NCBI RefSeq assembly: GCF_963576545.1
Contig: NC_083642.1
Span: 3,755,688 to 3,819,687, forward strand
From: Limanda limanda
Lineage: Eukaryota > Chordata > Actinopteri > Pleuronectiformes > Pleuronectidae
Length of the DNA stretch: 64,000 bases
Direction of reading: 5' to 3'
Position numbers and translations under genes: made by a program. This document shows positions 53,469-64,000 of the stretch, piece after piece; the first letter of the stretch is position 1, and each line of letters begins with the position of its first letter. The notes beneath the pieces were generated by a model. That model worked only from the letters and a program-made list of their open reading frames with translations, did not search any database and was not told where the DNA came from.

Positions 53469-56400
53469 TCACTTCACCAGCACTGACTTTGGCAGAAACG
53501 CCTCCAACTCATCGACTCCACTTGTCTTCGGTAACACCGATGATGACGAGGAGCCGCCGCCGGGCGCTTTGGGGAGGCTGTACATGTAGACAGCACCGAT
53601 GACAAGCCCCGCCCCTACCGTGAAGAGCAGGTCCACATGGAAACTGAAAAGGTAGATGGACATCACCGTGGAGACGATGATGGAGAAGGACGTGGCGAAG
53701 CCCTTGAGGATGTTGTCGGCGTACTTCACCACCACAGCCACCAGCAGCCCGCCGAACGCCTGGTTGAAGATGACGCACCACACCATGTCGGTGTAGCCGA
53801 ACATGAAGCCGCGCTCGGCAACAGCCGGGCCGTCGTTCCACCACAGTCCCAGCATGCCGAGCGCCATGCCGAAGATCCCCAGCTGCACGTTCCTCACCCA
53901 CACGGAGGCCGAGGTCCCCTTCAGGATCTTCTCAAAGTAAACGCCAGCGAATCCCGAGGACAGGCAGCTGATCACCACGGCGATCAGACCCACCATGTAG
54001 TTCTGATTGGAGCCGTCCGACGCCTCCTTGTTCCCCTCCTGCTGCTGCACCTGCACCGGAGAGATCGACCAATCAGATCAACCGTTGACCAGCCGTCAGT
54101 TCACTCACACACTAAGCACCATCAGTCATAATTTGATGCTTCATTACTTTCATGCGCTTCCGAACACGAGTTCACGAGCGACTCACCGAGTCACAACACG
54201 GAGAAATACTCAAACCAGAGAGAGAAAAGGGAAATTGACATAAAGTAAAAAATTATAATAAAGATAGAGAAATTTAACACTTGAGACGGGAGACAGGTGA
54301 CGAGACAGGAGAGGAGACAAGAGACAGGTGAAGAGACAGGAGACAAGTGAGGAGACAGGAGACAAGTGAGGAGACAGGTGAAGAGACAGGAGACAAGTGA
54401 GGAGACAGGAGACAAGTGAGGAGACAGGTAAAGAGATGGGGGTCAGGAGAGGAGACAAGAGACAAGTGAGGAGACAGGTGAAGAGACAGGAGACAAGTGA
54501 GGAGACAGGTGAAGAGACAGGAGACAAGTGAGGAGAAAGGTGAAGAGATGGGCGACAAGTGAGGAGACAGGTGAAGAGATGGGCGACAAGTGAGGAGACA
54601 GGTGAAGAGATGGGGGTCAGGAGAGGAGACAGGAGACAAGTGAGGAGACAGGTGAAGAGACAGGAGACAAGTGAGGAGACAGGTGAAGAGACAGGAGACA
54701 AGTGAGGAGACAGGTGAAGAGACAGGAGACAAGTGAGGAGACAGGTGAAGAGATGGGGGTCAGGAGAGGAGACAGGAGACAAGTGAGGAGACAGGTGAAG
54801 AGACAGGAGACAACCGAGGAGACAGGTGAAGAGACAGGAGACAAGTGAGGAGACAGGTGAAGAGGCAGGAGACAAGTGAGGAGACAGGTGAAGAGACAGG
54901 AGACAAGTGAGAAGACAGGTGAAGAGATGGGCGACAAGTGAGGAGACAGGAGACAAGTGAGGAGACAGGTGAAGAGACAGGAGAAAAGTGAGGAGACAGG
55001 TGAAGAGACAGGAGACAAGTGAGAAGACAGGTGAAGAGACAGGAGACAAGTGAGGAGACAGGTGAAGAGATGGGGGTCAGGAGAGGAGACAGGAGACAAG
55101 TGAGGAGACAGGTGAAGAGACAGGAGACAACCGAGGAGACAGGTGAAGAGACAGGAGACAAGTGAGGAGACAGGTGAAGAGGCAGGAAACAAGTGAGGAG
55201 ACAGGTGAAGAGGCAGGAGACAAGTGAGGAGACAGGTGAAGAGACAGGAGACAAGTGAGGGGACAGGTGAAGAGACATGCGACAAGTGAGGAGACAGGTG
55301 AAGAGACAGGAGACAAGTGAGGAGACAGGTGAAGAGACAGGAGAGAAGTAAGGGGACAGGTGAAGAGACAGGAGACAACCGAGGAGACAGGTGAAGAGAC
55401 AGGAGACAAGTGATGAGACAGGTGAAGAGGCAGGAGACAAGTGAGGAGACAGGTGAAGAGACAGGAGACAAGTGAGAAGTCAGGTGAAGAGATGGGCGAC
55501 AAGTGAGGAGACAGGAGACAAGTGAGGAGACAGGTGAAGAGACAGGAGAAAAGTGAGGAGACAGGTGAAGAGACAGGAGACAAGTGAGGAGACAGGTGAA
55601 GAGACAGGAGACAAGTGAGAAGACAGGTGAAGAGACAGGAGACAAGTGAGAAGACAGGTGAAGAGACAGGAGACAAGTGAGGAGACAGGTGAAGAGATGG
55701 GGGTCAGGAGAGGAGACAGGAGACAAGTGAGGAGACAGGTGAGAGACAGGAGACAACCGAGGAGACAGGTGAAGAGACAGGAGACAAGTGAGGAGACAGG
55801 TGAAGAGACAGGAGACAAGTGAGGAGACAGGAGACAAGTGAGGAGACAGGTGAAGAGACAGGAGAAAAGTGAGGAGACAGGTGAAGAGACAGGAGACAAG
55901 TGAGAAGACAGGTGAAGAGACAGGAGACAAGTGAGGAGACAGGTGAAGAGATGGGGGTCAGGAGAGGAGACAGGAGACAAGTGAGGAGACAGGTGAAGAG
56001 ACAGGAGACAACCGAGGAGACAGGTGAAGAGACAGGAGACAAGTGAGGAGACAGGTGAAGAGGCAGGAGACAAGTGAGGAGACAGGTGAAGAGACAGGAG
56101 ACAAGTGAGGGGACAGGTGAAGAGACATGAGACAATGAGGAGACAGGTGAAGAGACAGGAGACAAGTGAGGAGACAGGTGAAGAGACAGGAGAGAAGTAA
56201 GGGGACAGGTGAAGAGACAGGAGACAACCGAGGAGACAGGTGAAGAGACAGGAGACAAGTGAGGAGACAGGTGAAGAGGCAGGAGACAAGTGAGGAGACA
56301 GGTGAAGAGGCAGGAGACAAGTGAGGAGACAGGTGAAGAGACAGGAGACAAGTGAGAAGACAGGTGAAGAGATGGGAGACAAGTGAGGAGACAGGAGACA

Positions 56401-59400
56401 AGTGAGGAGACAGGTGAAGAGACAGGAGAAAAGTGAGGAGACAGGTGAAGAGACAGGAGACAAGTGAGGAGACAGGTGAAGAGACAGGAGACAAGTGAGA
56501 AGACAGGTGAAGAGACAGGAGACAAGTGAGAAGACAGGTGAAGAGACAGAAGACAAGTGAGGAGACAGGAGACAAGTGAGGAGACAGGTGAAGAGATGGG
56601 GGTCAGGAGAGGAGACAGGAGACAAGTGAGGAGACAGGTGAAGAGACAGGAGACAACCGAGGAGACAGGTGAAGAGACAGGAGACAAGTGAGGAGACAGG
56701 TGAAGAGACAGGAGACAAGTGAGAAGACAGGTGAAGAGACAGGAGACAAGTGAGGAGACAGGTGAAGAGACAGGAGACAAGTGAGGAGACAGGTGAAGAG
56801 AAAGGAGACAAGTGAGGAGACAGGTGAAGAGACAGGAGAGAAGTGAGGGGACAGGTGAAGATACAGGAGACAAGTGAGGAGACAGGTGAAGAGACAAGTG
56901 AAGATACAAGTGAGGAGACAGGTGAAGAGACAGGTGAGGGAACAAGTGAGGAGACAGGTGAAGAGACAAGTGAGGAGACAGGTGAAGAGACAGGAGACAG
57001 GTGAGGGGACAAGTGAGGAGACAGGTGAAGAGACAAGTGAGGAGACAGGTGAAGAGACAGGAGACAAGTGAGGAGACAGTTGAAGAGACAGGAGACAGGT
57101 GAGGGGACAGGAGACAGGTGAGGAGACAGGAGTAAGGACACAGGAGACAGGTGAGGGGACAGGAGACAGATGAGGAGACAGGAGACAGGTGAAGAGATGG
57201 GCGACAAGTGAGGGCACAGGAGAGGAGACACGTGAGGAGACAGGTGAAGAGACATGAGACACGTTAGGAGACACGTGAGGGTACAGGAGAGGAGACAGGT
57301 GAGGGGACAGGAGAGGAGACACGTGAGGAGACAGGAGAGGAGACAGGTGAGGAGACAGGAGAGGAGACAGGAGAGGAGACAGGTGAGGGGACAGGAGAGG
57401 AGACGGGTTAGGGGACAGGAGAGGAGACGGGTTAGGGGACAGGAGAGGAGACACGTGAGGGGACAGGAGAGGAGACACGTGAGGGGACAGGAGAGGAGAC
57501 GGGTTAGGGGACAGGAGGTACCTGTACGATGGCGACTCCAGCGAACAGCAGCAGCAGAGAAACCCACTGGACTTTGGACAGAGACTTCCTGAGCATCATC
57601 ACGCTGAACAGAGCTGTGGTGAGGATCTTCAGCTGATACGTCACCTGAGGGACAGACACACGTCATCATAGATGATATTTAATACACTCATCCAACATGG
57701 AGATTCATCCGCAGCTGAAAATAGTCCCCTGCAAATACACGCTTTCCTCCTGTGGTTCAGTTCTGTGTGATTTACGTCCAATGGGCTAACAGCTACAGAC
57801 AGGAAGTGGTAACAAGAGACAGGAGACAGGTGAGGGGACAAGTGAGGAGACAGGTGAAGAGACAAGTGAGGAGACAGGTGAAGAGACAGGAGACAAGTGA
57901 GGAGACAGGTGAAGAAACAGGAGACAGGTGAAGAGATAGGAGACAGGTGAGGAGACAGGTGAGGGGACAGGAGAGAAGACAGGTGAGGAGACAGGAGAGG
58001 AGACATGTGAGGGGACCCGAGAGGAGACATGTGAGGGGACCCGAGAGGAGACAGGTGAGGGGACAGGAGAGGAGACATGTGAGGGGACCCGAGAGGAGAC
58101 AGGTGAGGGGACCCGAGAGGAGACAGGTGAGGGGACAGGAGAGGAGACAGGTGAGGGGACCCGAGAGGAGACAAGTGAGGAGACAGGAGAGGAGACAGGT
58201 GAGGGGACCCGAGAGGAGACAGGTGAGGGGACAGGAGAGGAGACAGGTGAGGGGACAGGAAAGGAGACAGGTGAGGGGACAGGAGAGAAGACAGGTGAGG
58301 AGACAGGAGAGGAGACATATGAGGGGACCCGAGAGGAGACAGGTGAGGGGACCCGAGAGGAGACAGGTGAGGGGACAGGAGAGGAGACATGTGAGGGGAC
58401 CCGAGAGGAGACAGGTGAGGGGACCCGAGAGGAGACAGGTGAGGGGACAGGAGAGGAGACAGGTGAGGGGACAGGAGAGGAGACAGGTGAGGGGACAGGA
58501 GAGGAGACAGGTGAGGAGACAGGAGAGGAGACAGGTGAGGGGACCCGAGAGGAGACAGGTGAGGGGACAGGAGAGGAGACAGGTGAGGGGACAGGAAAGG
58601 AGACAGGTGAGGGGACAGGAGAGGAGACAGGTGAGGGGACAGGAGAGGAGGTGACAGCAGGTGAAAAAGTAAGACGTGTCCTGTGGGCGTGGCCTGTGTC
58701 AGACCTGGAAGGAGGCGGCGGGCAGGTTGGAGATGGCGATGTACTGCAGGTTGTTCTGCAGCGTGTAGATGAGTGAAGGGACGGAGAGCTTCAGAGTGTC
58801 TTTGTACTGATACACGATGGCGTCCAGCAGGAACAACACCGTCTTCTTCACGTTCACTGAGGACAGAGAGACAGACGCCGAATCACAGGCCTCTTCTTTA
58901 TTCATCATTAATGTTTGAATCAATAAAACATCAGAAAACAAAACAGCTGCTTTATTCATTCAAAGATACGAGAAAACGATTCAGCAAAGTCAGACCTAAA
59001 GTCACGAGAACAAACCGGTGAAGAGTAAAAGCAAGAATCTGAAAACAAACAGAAGAAGGAGATGCATGCTGGGACGTGTAGTTCCCTCAGCGTGTCTGAT
59101 GAACTCACGTCTCTTCTGCAGCAGGATGATGAGCAGACACGTCAGGACCTTCAGGATCTCCGCCATGACCACGGCCGACGTGGTGAAGAAGCGCTCGCCC
59201 GGCAGCGTGCGCACATATCGGATGCTGAGGATGAGCGACGCGTTCTGGAACACGAGCACGACCAGGCTCACGTACTTCAGCCGTCTGTTCACTGCACGAC
59301 ACAAACACACACATCGTCCAATGAGACACCAGCACGCCGACATGTGACATGTGACTAGGGTTGCAAAATTCCGGGAATATTCAAAGTTGGAAACTTTCCA

Positions 59401-61401
59401 CGGGAATTAACGGGAATATACGGGAATAAACGGGAACAAACTGGAAATGTTGTGGGTAATTTATACTAACTGTGTTTACCTTGTCATATACAGACATAAA
59501 TATAAACATTTTGTTTTGTCATAGGCTGATTTGAGCCCTGAGGAAACTTTGGGCACTTGACTATATGCTTCTGCATCGTTGTGTCATTCTTAACATAGGT
59601 CTTTGCACAGTATTTGCAAAAGTACACAGCCTTTCCTTCTACATTGGATGAGGTGAAATGTCTCCACACATGAGATAGTGCAGGTGGCATTGTTCTGTAG
59701 AATAAGATGAGAAAAAAGTTTGTAAAAAAACACTAATGCAATGCCAGATATAAATAGTTAGCCAAACAATTGGAATCGTCTGTAAAAATATTTTACAATT
59801 GATGGATAAATGAATGGAAATAGGCTAGATGAACAGATGAACAATCCTCAATCAGCATGCACATATATTTTCCCAGTAATATCATGGAAACTTACCTGAC
59901 TAGTCCTGCACTCTACAGCAGGCCTCAATAGCCCTGCTGTAGAGTGAAGGATGCTGGGAGTTATCTGTGCATGTGATGGAAGAATGCACAGTGGAGGGTT
60001 GAAACTCAACGTTCCATACATCTTTAAAATAGAGTTTTGAACGATGTTTTTATTGCTCAGCGTTTCATTTGCGTATTTTTTTTTTTTCAAAATTACCATA
60101 ATTCCCGAGCTTAACTTCCCATGGAAAGTTTCCGGAAAGTTTCCGGAAATTTACCGGAAACTTTCCGCCCCTTTGCAACCCTAAATGTGACCATCACATC
60201 CAGCAGCTGTTTAGTTTAAGGTCACTTCTTCTTCTCAGTAAAGAGTCTTATGGGGTCATGGTGGTGAATACGCTGCTCCGACAATGTTCAACAAAGAAGC
60301 TTTTGGGTAACATTAGGATTTGGATTTATGAAAACCGTTGAACTCACGATACCGTTTTATTTTTTGTCATTGGATCAAAGCGTGAAGCAGGAAGTTGTTT
60401 CAACTCAATCTGCCCCAAGCTTCAGACGACAGAAGATACATCTTCATTCACTTTACATTTTGTTTTCATGGTCTGTTCCTCACGTGGTCGACAGCATGTG
60501 GACAGTAACCAGCTCCTGATGGTTGAGGACGTGCCGGGGGAATTAACAGGCATCTAACCGACAACCCCAGATGTTCATCAGAGAGAGAGAGCTCCTTCAG
60601 CTCTGATGGAGAAACAAGTTATTCTCTCCATCACTGAGACTCGTCCTCCTCACAGACTCTGACTGGTTTAACAGGAACAAAGTTTGTCTTATTCTCTTCA
60701 GACTGGGACGGCCTTTGTTTACCTGGCGCTCGAGTAACAACACAAACCTGGGGTCGGGTTGGCCTGCCTTGCTCAAGGGTTGGCCTGCCTTGCTCAAGGG
60801 CGCTTCAGCCACAGACTGTTCATGATCCACCGGTCGAACCAGAGAATCAAGATTTACAAGATGCGTCTCGAACCTCTGACATGAGTGTGTGAGTGTGAGT
60901 GTGTGTGTGAGTGTGTGTGTGTGAGTGTGTGTGTTTGAGTGTGAGTGTGAGTGTGAGTGTGTGTGTGTGTGTGTGAGAGTGTGAGTGTGTCTGTGTGAGT
61001 GTGAGTGTGTGTGTGAGTGTGTGTGTTTGAGTGTGTGTGTTTGAGTGTGAGATTGAGTGACAACGTCACCAGCTCTCTGACAACTGAACCACACCTGAAA
61101 ACAAACACACTGCTGAATAGAGGAGGACACAGACACACACTCACCCTCTCTCTCACACAAACACACCCATATGTATACAAAATCACACACACACACACAC
61201 AATCAAACACAATCAAACACACATGTACAAATAGACAAACACCCACATAAGTAAACGCACACACAGACACACTGCCCCCCCTCCTCCAGCGGGCCGTGGT
61301 GTCCCCGGCTCTCCGCTGTGGCCCCTCCCCGGCTCACCTTCACTCTGGCCCCGGGTCGCTGTCTTCTCCTCCACCGCCTGGCTGTGGCTCCCTCCTCCCA
61401 T
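53469..61401 (-). CDS. slc35a2: UDP-galactose translocator SLC35A2 (5 coding exons)
   Basis: Golgi antiporter importing UDP-galactose for glycan and glycolipid galactosylation (nucleotide-sugar transporter family, about 10 TM). Exons: 61401-61338, 59291-59109, 58856-58705, 57644-57522, 54050-53469; phases are consistent, the sum is 1104 nt, or 367 aa (human about 393). Seen motifs: [19 protein letters not shown] after a short variable N-terminus; [20 protein letters not shown] in exon 3; [15 protein letters not shown] and [20 protein letters not shown] in exon 5; C-terminus FLPKSVLVK, matching the mammalian Golgi-type isoform tail rather than the dilysine ER form. The exon 3 donor is a weak GTCTGA. 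The exon 5 acceptor is at either of two CAGs 6 nt apart. An in-frame upstream ATG at 61461 would add 20 aa. Introns 3 and 4 contain large minisatellites and intron 1 a hAT MITE. Confidence 0.95.
54283..57515. repeat. 3.2-kb purine-rich minisatellite in slc35a2 intron 4
   Basis: Basic unit of about 31 bp, GAGACAGGTGAAGAGACAGG followed by AGACAAGTGAG, itself built of roughly 10-bp GAGACAGGTG-like words. Marker variants (GATGGGGGTCAGGAGAGG; ACAACCGAGG) recur with about 0.85-0.9 kb spacing, indicating higher-order repeats. The plus strand is almost all purine plus C/T at fixed positions. The minus strand (the transcript) has no stops for long stretches in several frames, a composition effect. Confidence 0.95.
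57815..58655. repeat. 24-bp purine-rich minisatellite in slc35a2 intron 3
   Basis: Unit GAGGAGACAGGTGAGGGGAC plus AGGA or CCGA, about 30-35 copies; the left end resembles the intron 4 array (GAGACAGGTGAAGAGACAGG). It lies on the other side of the 123-bp exon 4. Since 24 is a multiple of 3 it creates an artefactual plus-strand frame with 8-residue periodicity. Confidence 0.95.
59356..60183. mobile_element. Non-autonomous hAT-type element (828 bp), same family, in slc35a2 intron 1
   Basis: Same terminal repeats (TAGGGTTGCAAA / TTTGCAACCCTA) and internal sequence as the element at 12.9 kb. The flanks are CATGTGAC and AATGTGAC, an 8-bp target duplication with one mismatch. A minus-strand frame at 59690-59484 encodes HVWRHFT followed by a Cys-X2-Cys ... 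His-X4-Cys pattern (FCKYC ... MQKHIVKC), which is a BED-type zinc finger as found at the N-terminus of hAT transposases. The element is therefore an internally deleted derivative retaining the first transposase domain. Confidence 0.85.
59484..59690 (-). pseudogene. BED zinc-finger fragment of a hAT transposase
   Basis: A 68-residue frame inside the hAT element. It has the aromatic W-X2-F start, a CKYC pair and HIVKC, fitting a BED finger, then stops. No catalytic DDE/RNase H domain follows, so it is a remnant of the transposase DNA-binding domain. The 12.9-kb element carries related sequence in the same position. Confidence 0.6.
60890..61040. repeat. Interrupted (TG)n with GAGTGT units, slc35a2 intron 1
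   Basis: GTGTGAGTGT and TTTGAGTGTG units over about 150 bp, close to slc35a2 exon 1; a CA-rich counterpart on the same strand follows at 61125-61270. Confidence 0.85.
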
Positions 61402-61730
61402 AGCTCGGCTCCTTGTGTCCGACCGGACCGAGCCTTCTCCCGGCCGCTGCGCTGCTAACACCCCGCTAGCCTCCCAGCTAGCCCCGGCTCAGTTCAGACC
61501 CAGCCGGAGCACCGAGCCCCGGGGAGAGCTTCCTGTTTCAGTCCGGGGAGAGTGCTCGGGGAGGCGGGTAGGAGCGGGGCTGTGGACCGAGGAGACGGAG
61601 GGGACGAACCGGGGACATGAGAGTAGAAGACACCGTGGAGGAGCTGCGGTGTCCCGGAACAGAACTACAGCTGAGATCCCTCTGGTGACAGGAGGAGCCA
61701 CTCGGAGGGAAAAAACACACAACCGGAAGT
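61402..61730 (-). promoter_or_regulatory. CpG-rich 5' region of slc35a2
   Basis: A GC- and CpG-rich stretch lies directly upstream of and around the slc35a2 start codon, in contrast to AT-rich DNA from 61740 onward. It is the expected position of a housekeeping-type CpG-island promoter and 5'UTR. No TATA element is evident. The open frames crossing it on both strands reflect its GC content. Confidence 0.5.
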
Positions 61731-61920
61731 ACTCGGGCCTTTCACTGAAAGACTACAAAAACAAATACTACTACTAGTCCTGTATTCAAAATATAAGTAG
61801 TACAAATTTACGAACAACATAATAATAGTATAAATAATAAGAATAATATAACTGTATTTTTTAGCATCTGTCAAATCAACTGGCCCAATAAAGTGATAAA
61901 ATGTATCAATTATTGGATAA

Positions 61921-62166
61921 TTAGGGCCAGAGCACTGACATCAAAGGTCAGGTGAGACCCTATTGAAATTGTAAGGATTATTATTCAGGCAAATAAATTG
62001 GCTTTTAGGTGCAAGTGGAAAAACACAACAGGAAGCCTGCTATTTTGCATTTAGTGGCCATTTTGGCCATATTCCACATTTTTACTTTGATGTACTTGTA
62101 CTTATTATTATTAGGGCCCGAGCACTGACATCAAAGGTCAGGTGACACCCTATTGAAATTGTAAGG

Positions 62167-62203
<37 letters not shown>

Positions 62204-62220
62204 CAAATGAATTGGCTTTT
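61921..62220. repeat. Pair of common fish repeats (GAGCACTGACATCAAAGG type)
   Basis: Two copies (about 61921-62010 and 62112-62220) of a sequence beginning AGGGCC(A/C)GAGCACTGACA and ending GGCAAAT(A/G)AATTGGCTTTT. The second has an ATT expansion. I recognise the general type as frequent in teleosts but not its class. Confidence 0.55.
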
Positions 62221-62589
62221 TGAGGGCTCAAATTCTTACCAAAATTTGCAGAAAAGTTAGAAAGTGGTGAAAATGTACGTATTCTGGAGGAATTTTCATT
62301 ATATTTATTATTAATTAGTAACGCTGATGATAGAATTTACAAACTGCAGTTATATATAAAATGTAGAAATGTACAAGTTCATCCTGTTGTGTTTTGTTGT
62401 TATGTAGTGTTTTGACATTGTGGGTTTCACTGTAAAAACGTGTGTTTATGGTTCTATTTTACCTAAGTATGTTTCTTTACTAGTATTGTTTTCTGACTAT
62501 AGTGAAAGTTGTATTTTATGTACTTATTCTCCTTTTCTATCTTATTGCCTGTTTATTGTATTTTTATATTTTCCCACGTTTCTTGTCGA

Positions 62590-62645
62590 CCTCACTCTGA
62601 CCTTCTGCTGCTGTAAAGAAAGTTTATCTTATCTTATCTTATCTT
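62590..62645. repeat. Possible LINE/SINE 3' tail with TTATC repeats
   Basis: AAAGTTTATCTTATCTTATC-type tail preceded by a CTGCTGCTGTAAAG motif, as seen at the 3' ends of fish non-LTR elements. No coding portion is visible. Confidence 0.35.
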
Positions 62646-63369
62646 TATGTCTGTTAAACTTCTCTCAGACCTGCACTGAACTCCAGATTATCAATGTTGT
62701 ACATCAGTTACTTGAGGTGAAGGTTTGAACAGATTTGGCGCCTGAATAAACGGTCGGAGTGAGACCTCTTCTTCCTCCTCCTCCTCTCTGACCCTGCAAA
62801 CAGTCCAACAGTCACATCCTTGTTCTCCCTCATGTTGACCAGGGACGAATCCTATTGGCTGCTGGGTGACACCTCACCTGTCAGACGTGGCTGGTGTCGA
62901 GCGCCGCCTGTTGGTGGAAAAGAGAACTGCAGTCTGAGGCTGTTTAACATGAAGCTGCAGGGGAAGGTTGCCAGTCTGAAAGTTCTGATGAAACCAGTTC
63001 ACCTGGGAAACACTGGTGCTTCTTCTTTTTCATCACTTTAAATTAAAACAATACTTTAATAATCATGGTTTCATTGATTATTAAAGAAAAATAAAAGGTG
63101 TTGATAATGAAAAAAAACGTTGAATAAGAGAACGATTCTTCTGACAAACGTGACTTCAGAAAATACACTGAATGCTCCAAAATTAAATACAATAGCTAAA
63201 ACTATTAAAAGAATATTAAACCAATTACTAAGCTTCTTTATGAGTATTTCTTTTATCTGACTGAACTTTTTCCCCATGCAGTTATAAAACCTCGCCAGTA
63301 GGGGCACTGCAGCACTTCCAGTACATTTGCTTGTGATGAGACTTTACTGTTGAATCAAGAACCAGGACA

Positions 63370-64000
63370 CAATGTGATGAAAACAGAAACTTTTATTCAA
63401 ACGTTGGATCTTTTTTCTCTTGATCCAGATTGTTATTTAATGTAAATAAACAAAAACAAGTGACGACGAGCCACTTTGACCTTTGACCCCTGAACAATAC
63501 ACAAGTACTTACATGACGAACCTGAGACCTGATCCTCGTCAGAACGGAGGACGCAGGTGGAAACTCAGACTAAAAAACATTTCTTCTTTGTTGTTTCGTT
63601 TCTGAATCACTTGCAGAAACGTTTCTGTCAGTCAGGACACTTTTCTGTAAACGTCTGAGTCGTCTGAGCAACGGGAGGAAAATGGAGAAAATCCAGAGTC
63701 AAACATCCACAGACCAGCTGCAGCTCCCCTTTGACACAAAGGTTTTACTGAGAAAACATCAGTGTTCTTCTCATTTGCTGAACTGATCAAAATAGTGAAA
63801 CATATTTAAATCAATACATGTCTCTTGTATTTAATCCAAGGAGGTGAATATTCTCATTTGATTTCAAATTTTGATGATCTGTACAAAACCGTATTTCTGT
63901 TTGTCACGCGTTCCTCCATTTTCCTCATGTTTACAACAGACGACGTAAAACTATCAGTAAAGTGACTGAAAAACTAAATAAATAATCTGATCAATAAATG
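63370..64000 (-). other. Possible 3'UTR end of a minus-strand gene lying beyond the window
   Basis: A minus-strand AATAAA (TTTATT at about 63392) follows sequence with no open frame, consistent with the end of a 3'UTR transcribed from the right. There is no coding evidence inside the window, so this is tentative. Confidence 0.25.

Noticed and set aside
53502..54131. Alternative-frame open frames over the last slc35a2 exon on both strands
   Set aside because: GC-rich shadow frames; only the frame ending FLPKSVLVK matches SLC35A2.
54210..57669. Very long minus-strand open frames (up to about 730 residues, Ser/Leu/Pro/Cys-rich) across the slc35a2 intron 4 array
   Set aside because: The repeat lacks stop codons in several frames and the unit is not a multiple of 3, so the same peptide motif cycles through frames. 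It lies between two confirmed exons and is out of frame with exon 4.
57254..58654. Plus-strand Arg/Gln/Glu-rich open frames with 8-residue periodicity
   Set aside because: Product of the 24-bp array composition; antisense to slc35a2 and includes part of exon 4 on the wrong strand.
61415..61777. Plus-strand 120-residue open frame over the slc35a2 CpG region
   Set aside because: Composition-driven; it overlaps the promoter and exon 1 of slc35a2 on the opposite strand and resembles no family.
62420..63041. Open frames of 73-102 residues downstream of the fish repeats
   Set aside because: No recognisable motif; one ends in the TTATC-type repeat tail, so likely non-coding.

Overview
The window looks like nuclear DNA of a teleost fish, probably a percomorph. 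The evidence is: intron-rich vertebrate genes with GT-AG splice sites, very abundant (CA)n/(TG)n runs, fish-style RING/B-box/coiled-coil/PRY-SPRY TRIM genes, relics of hAT and BEL/Pao elements, and vertebrate orthologues of SLC6A8 and SLC35A2. No species can be named from the sequence alone.

Layout. (1) 1-3410: 3' flank, probably including the 3'UTR, of the first creatine transporter gene. (2) 3411-25782, minus strand: slc6a8 copy 1, 13 coding exons predicting 660 aa. Upstream lie a candidate promoter with a non-coding first exon (about 26571-26830) and an 0.85-kb polypyrimidine tract. Intron 1 is about 9.9 kb and holds a 1.85-kb 21-bp minisatellite; intron 3 carries a hAT MITE with an exact 8-bp target duplication. 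(3) 29.1-38.9 kb: a block lying between the two slc6a8 duplicons. It holds hAT transposase relics, two tandem intronless TRIM genes on the plus strand, a BEL/Pao integrase relic on the minus strand and a decayed hAT-like MITE. (4) 38962-46673, minus strand: slc6a8 copy 2, again 13 coding exons, predicting 666 aa. Its C-terminus is frameshifted into a new tail whose stop codon lies at the duplication breakpoint, and the segment equivalent to the copy 1 promoter is missing. (5) 46.7-53.4 kb: upstream part of duplicon 2 (to about 48.8 kb), then mostly AT-rich DNA. (6) 53469-61401, minus strand: slc35a2 (UDP-galactose transporter), five coding exons. Exon 4 sits between two large purine-rich minisatellites (3.2 kb and 0.84 kb). 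A second hAT MITE of the same family, with a BED zinc-finger reading frame, lies in intron 1. (7) 61.4-64 kb: CpG-rich slc35a2 promoter region, common fish repeats, and a possible 3' end of a further minus-strand gene that starts outside the window.

The most informative feature is the slc6a8 tandem duplication. The paralogues are collinear exon by exon, but copy 2 has lost the apparent promoter/first exon, about 9 kb of intron 1 and the conserved ESVM C-terminus. It also carries more non-conserved substitutions. It is therefore either a newly regulated paralogue or an early-stage pseudogene with an intact reading frame. The genes do not form a single pathway: creatine uptake at the plasma membrane, Golgi nucleotide-sugar import and TRIM-type ubiquitin ligases are independent functions sharing a repeat-rich locus.
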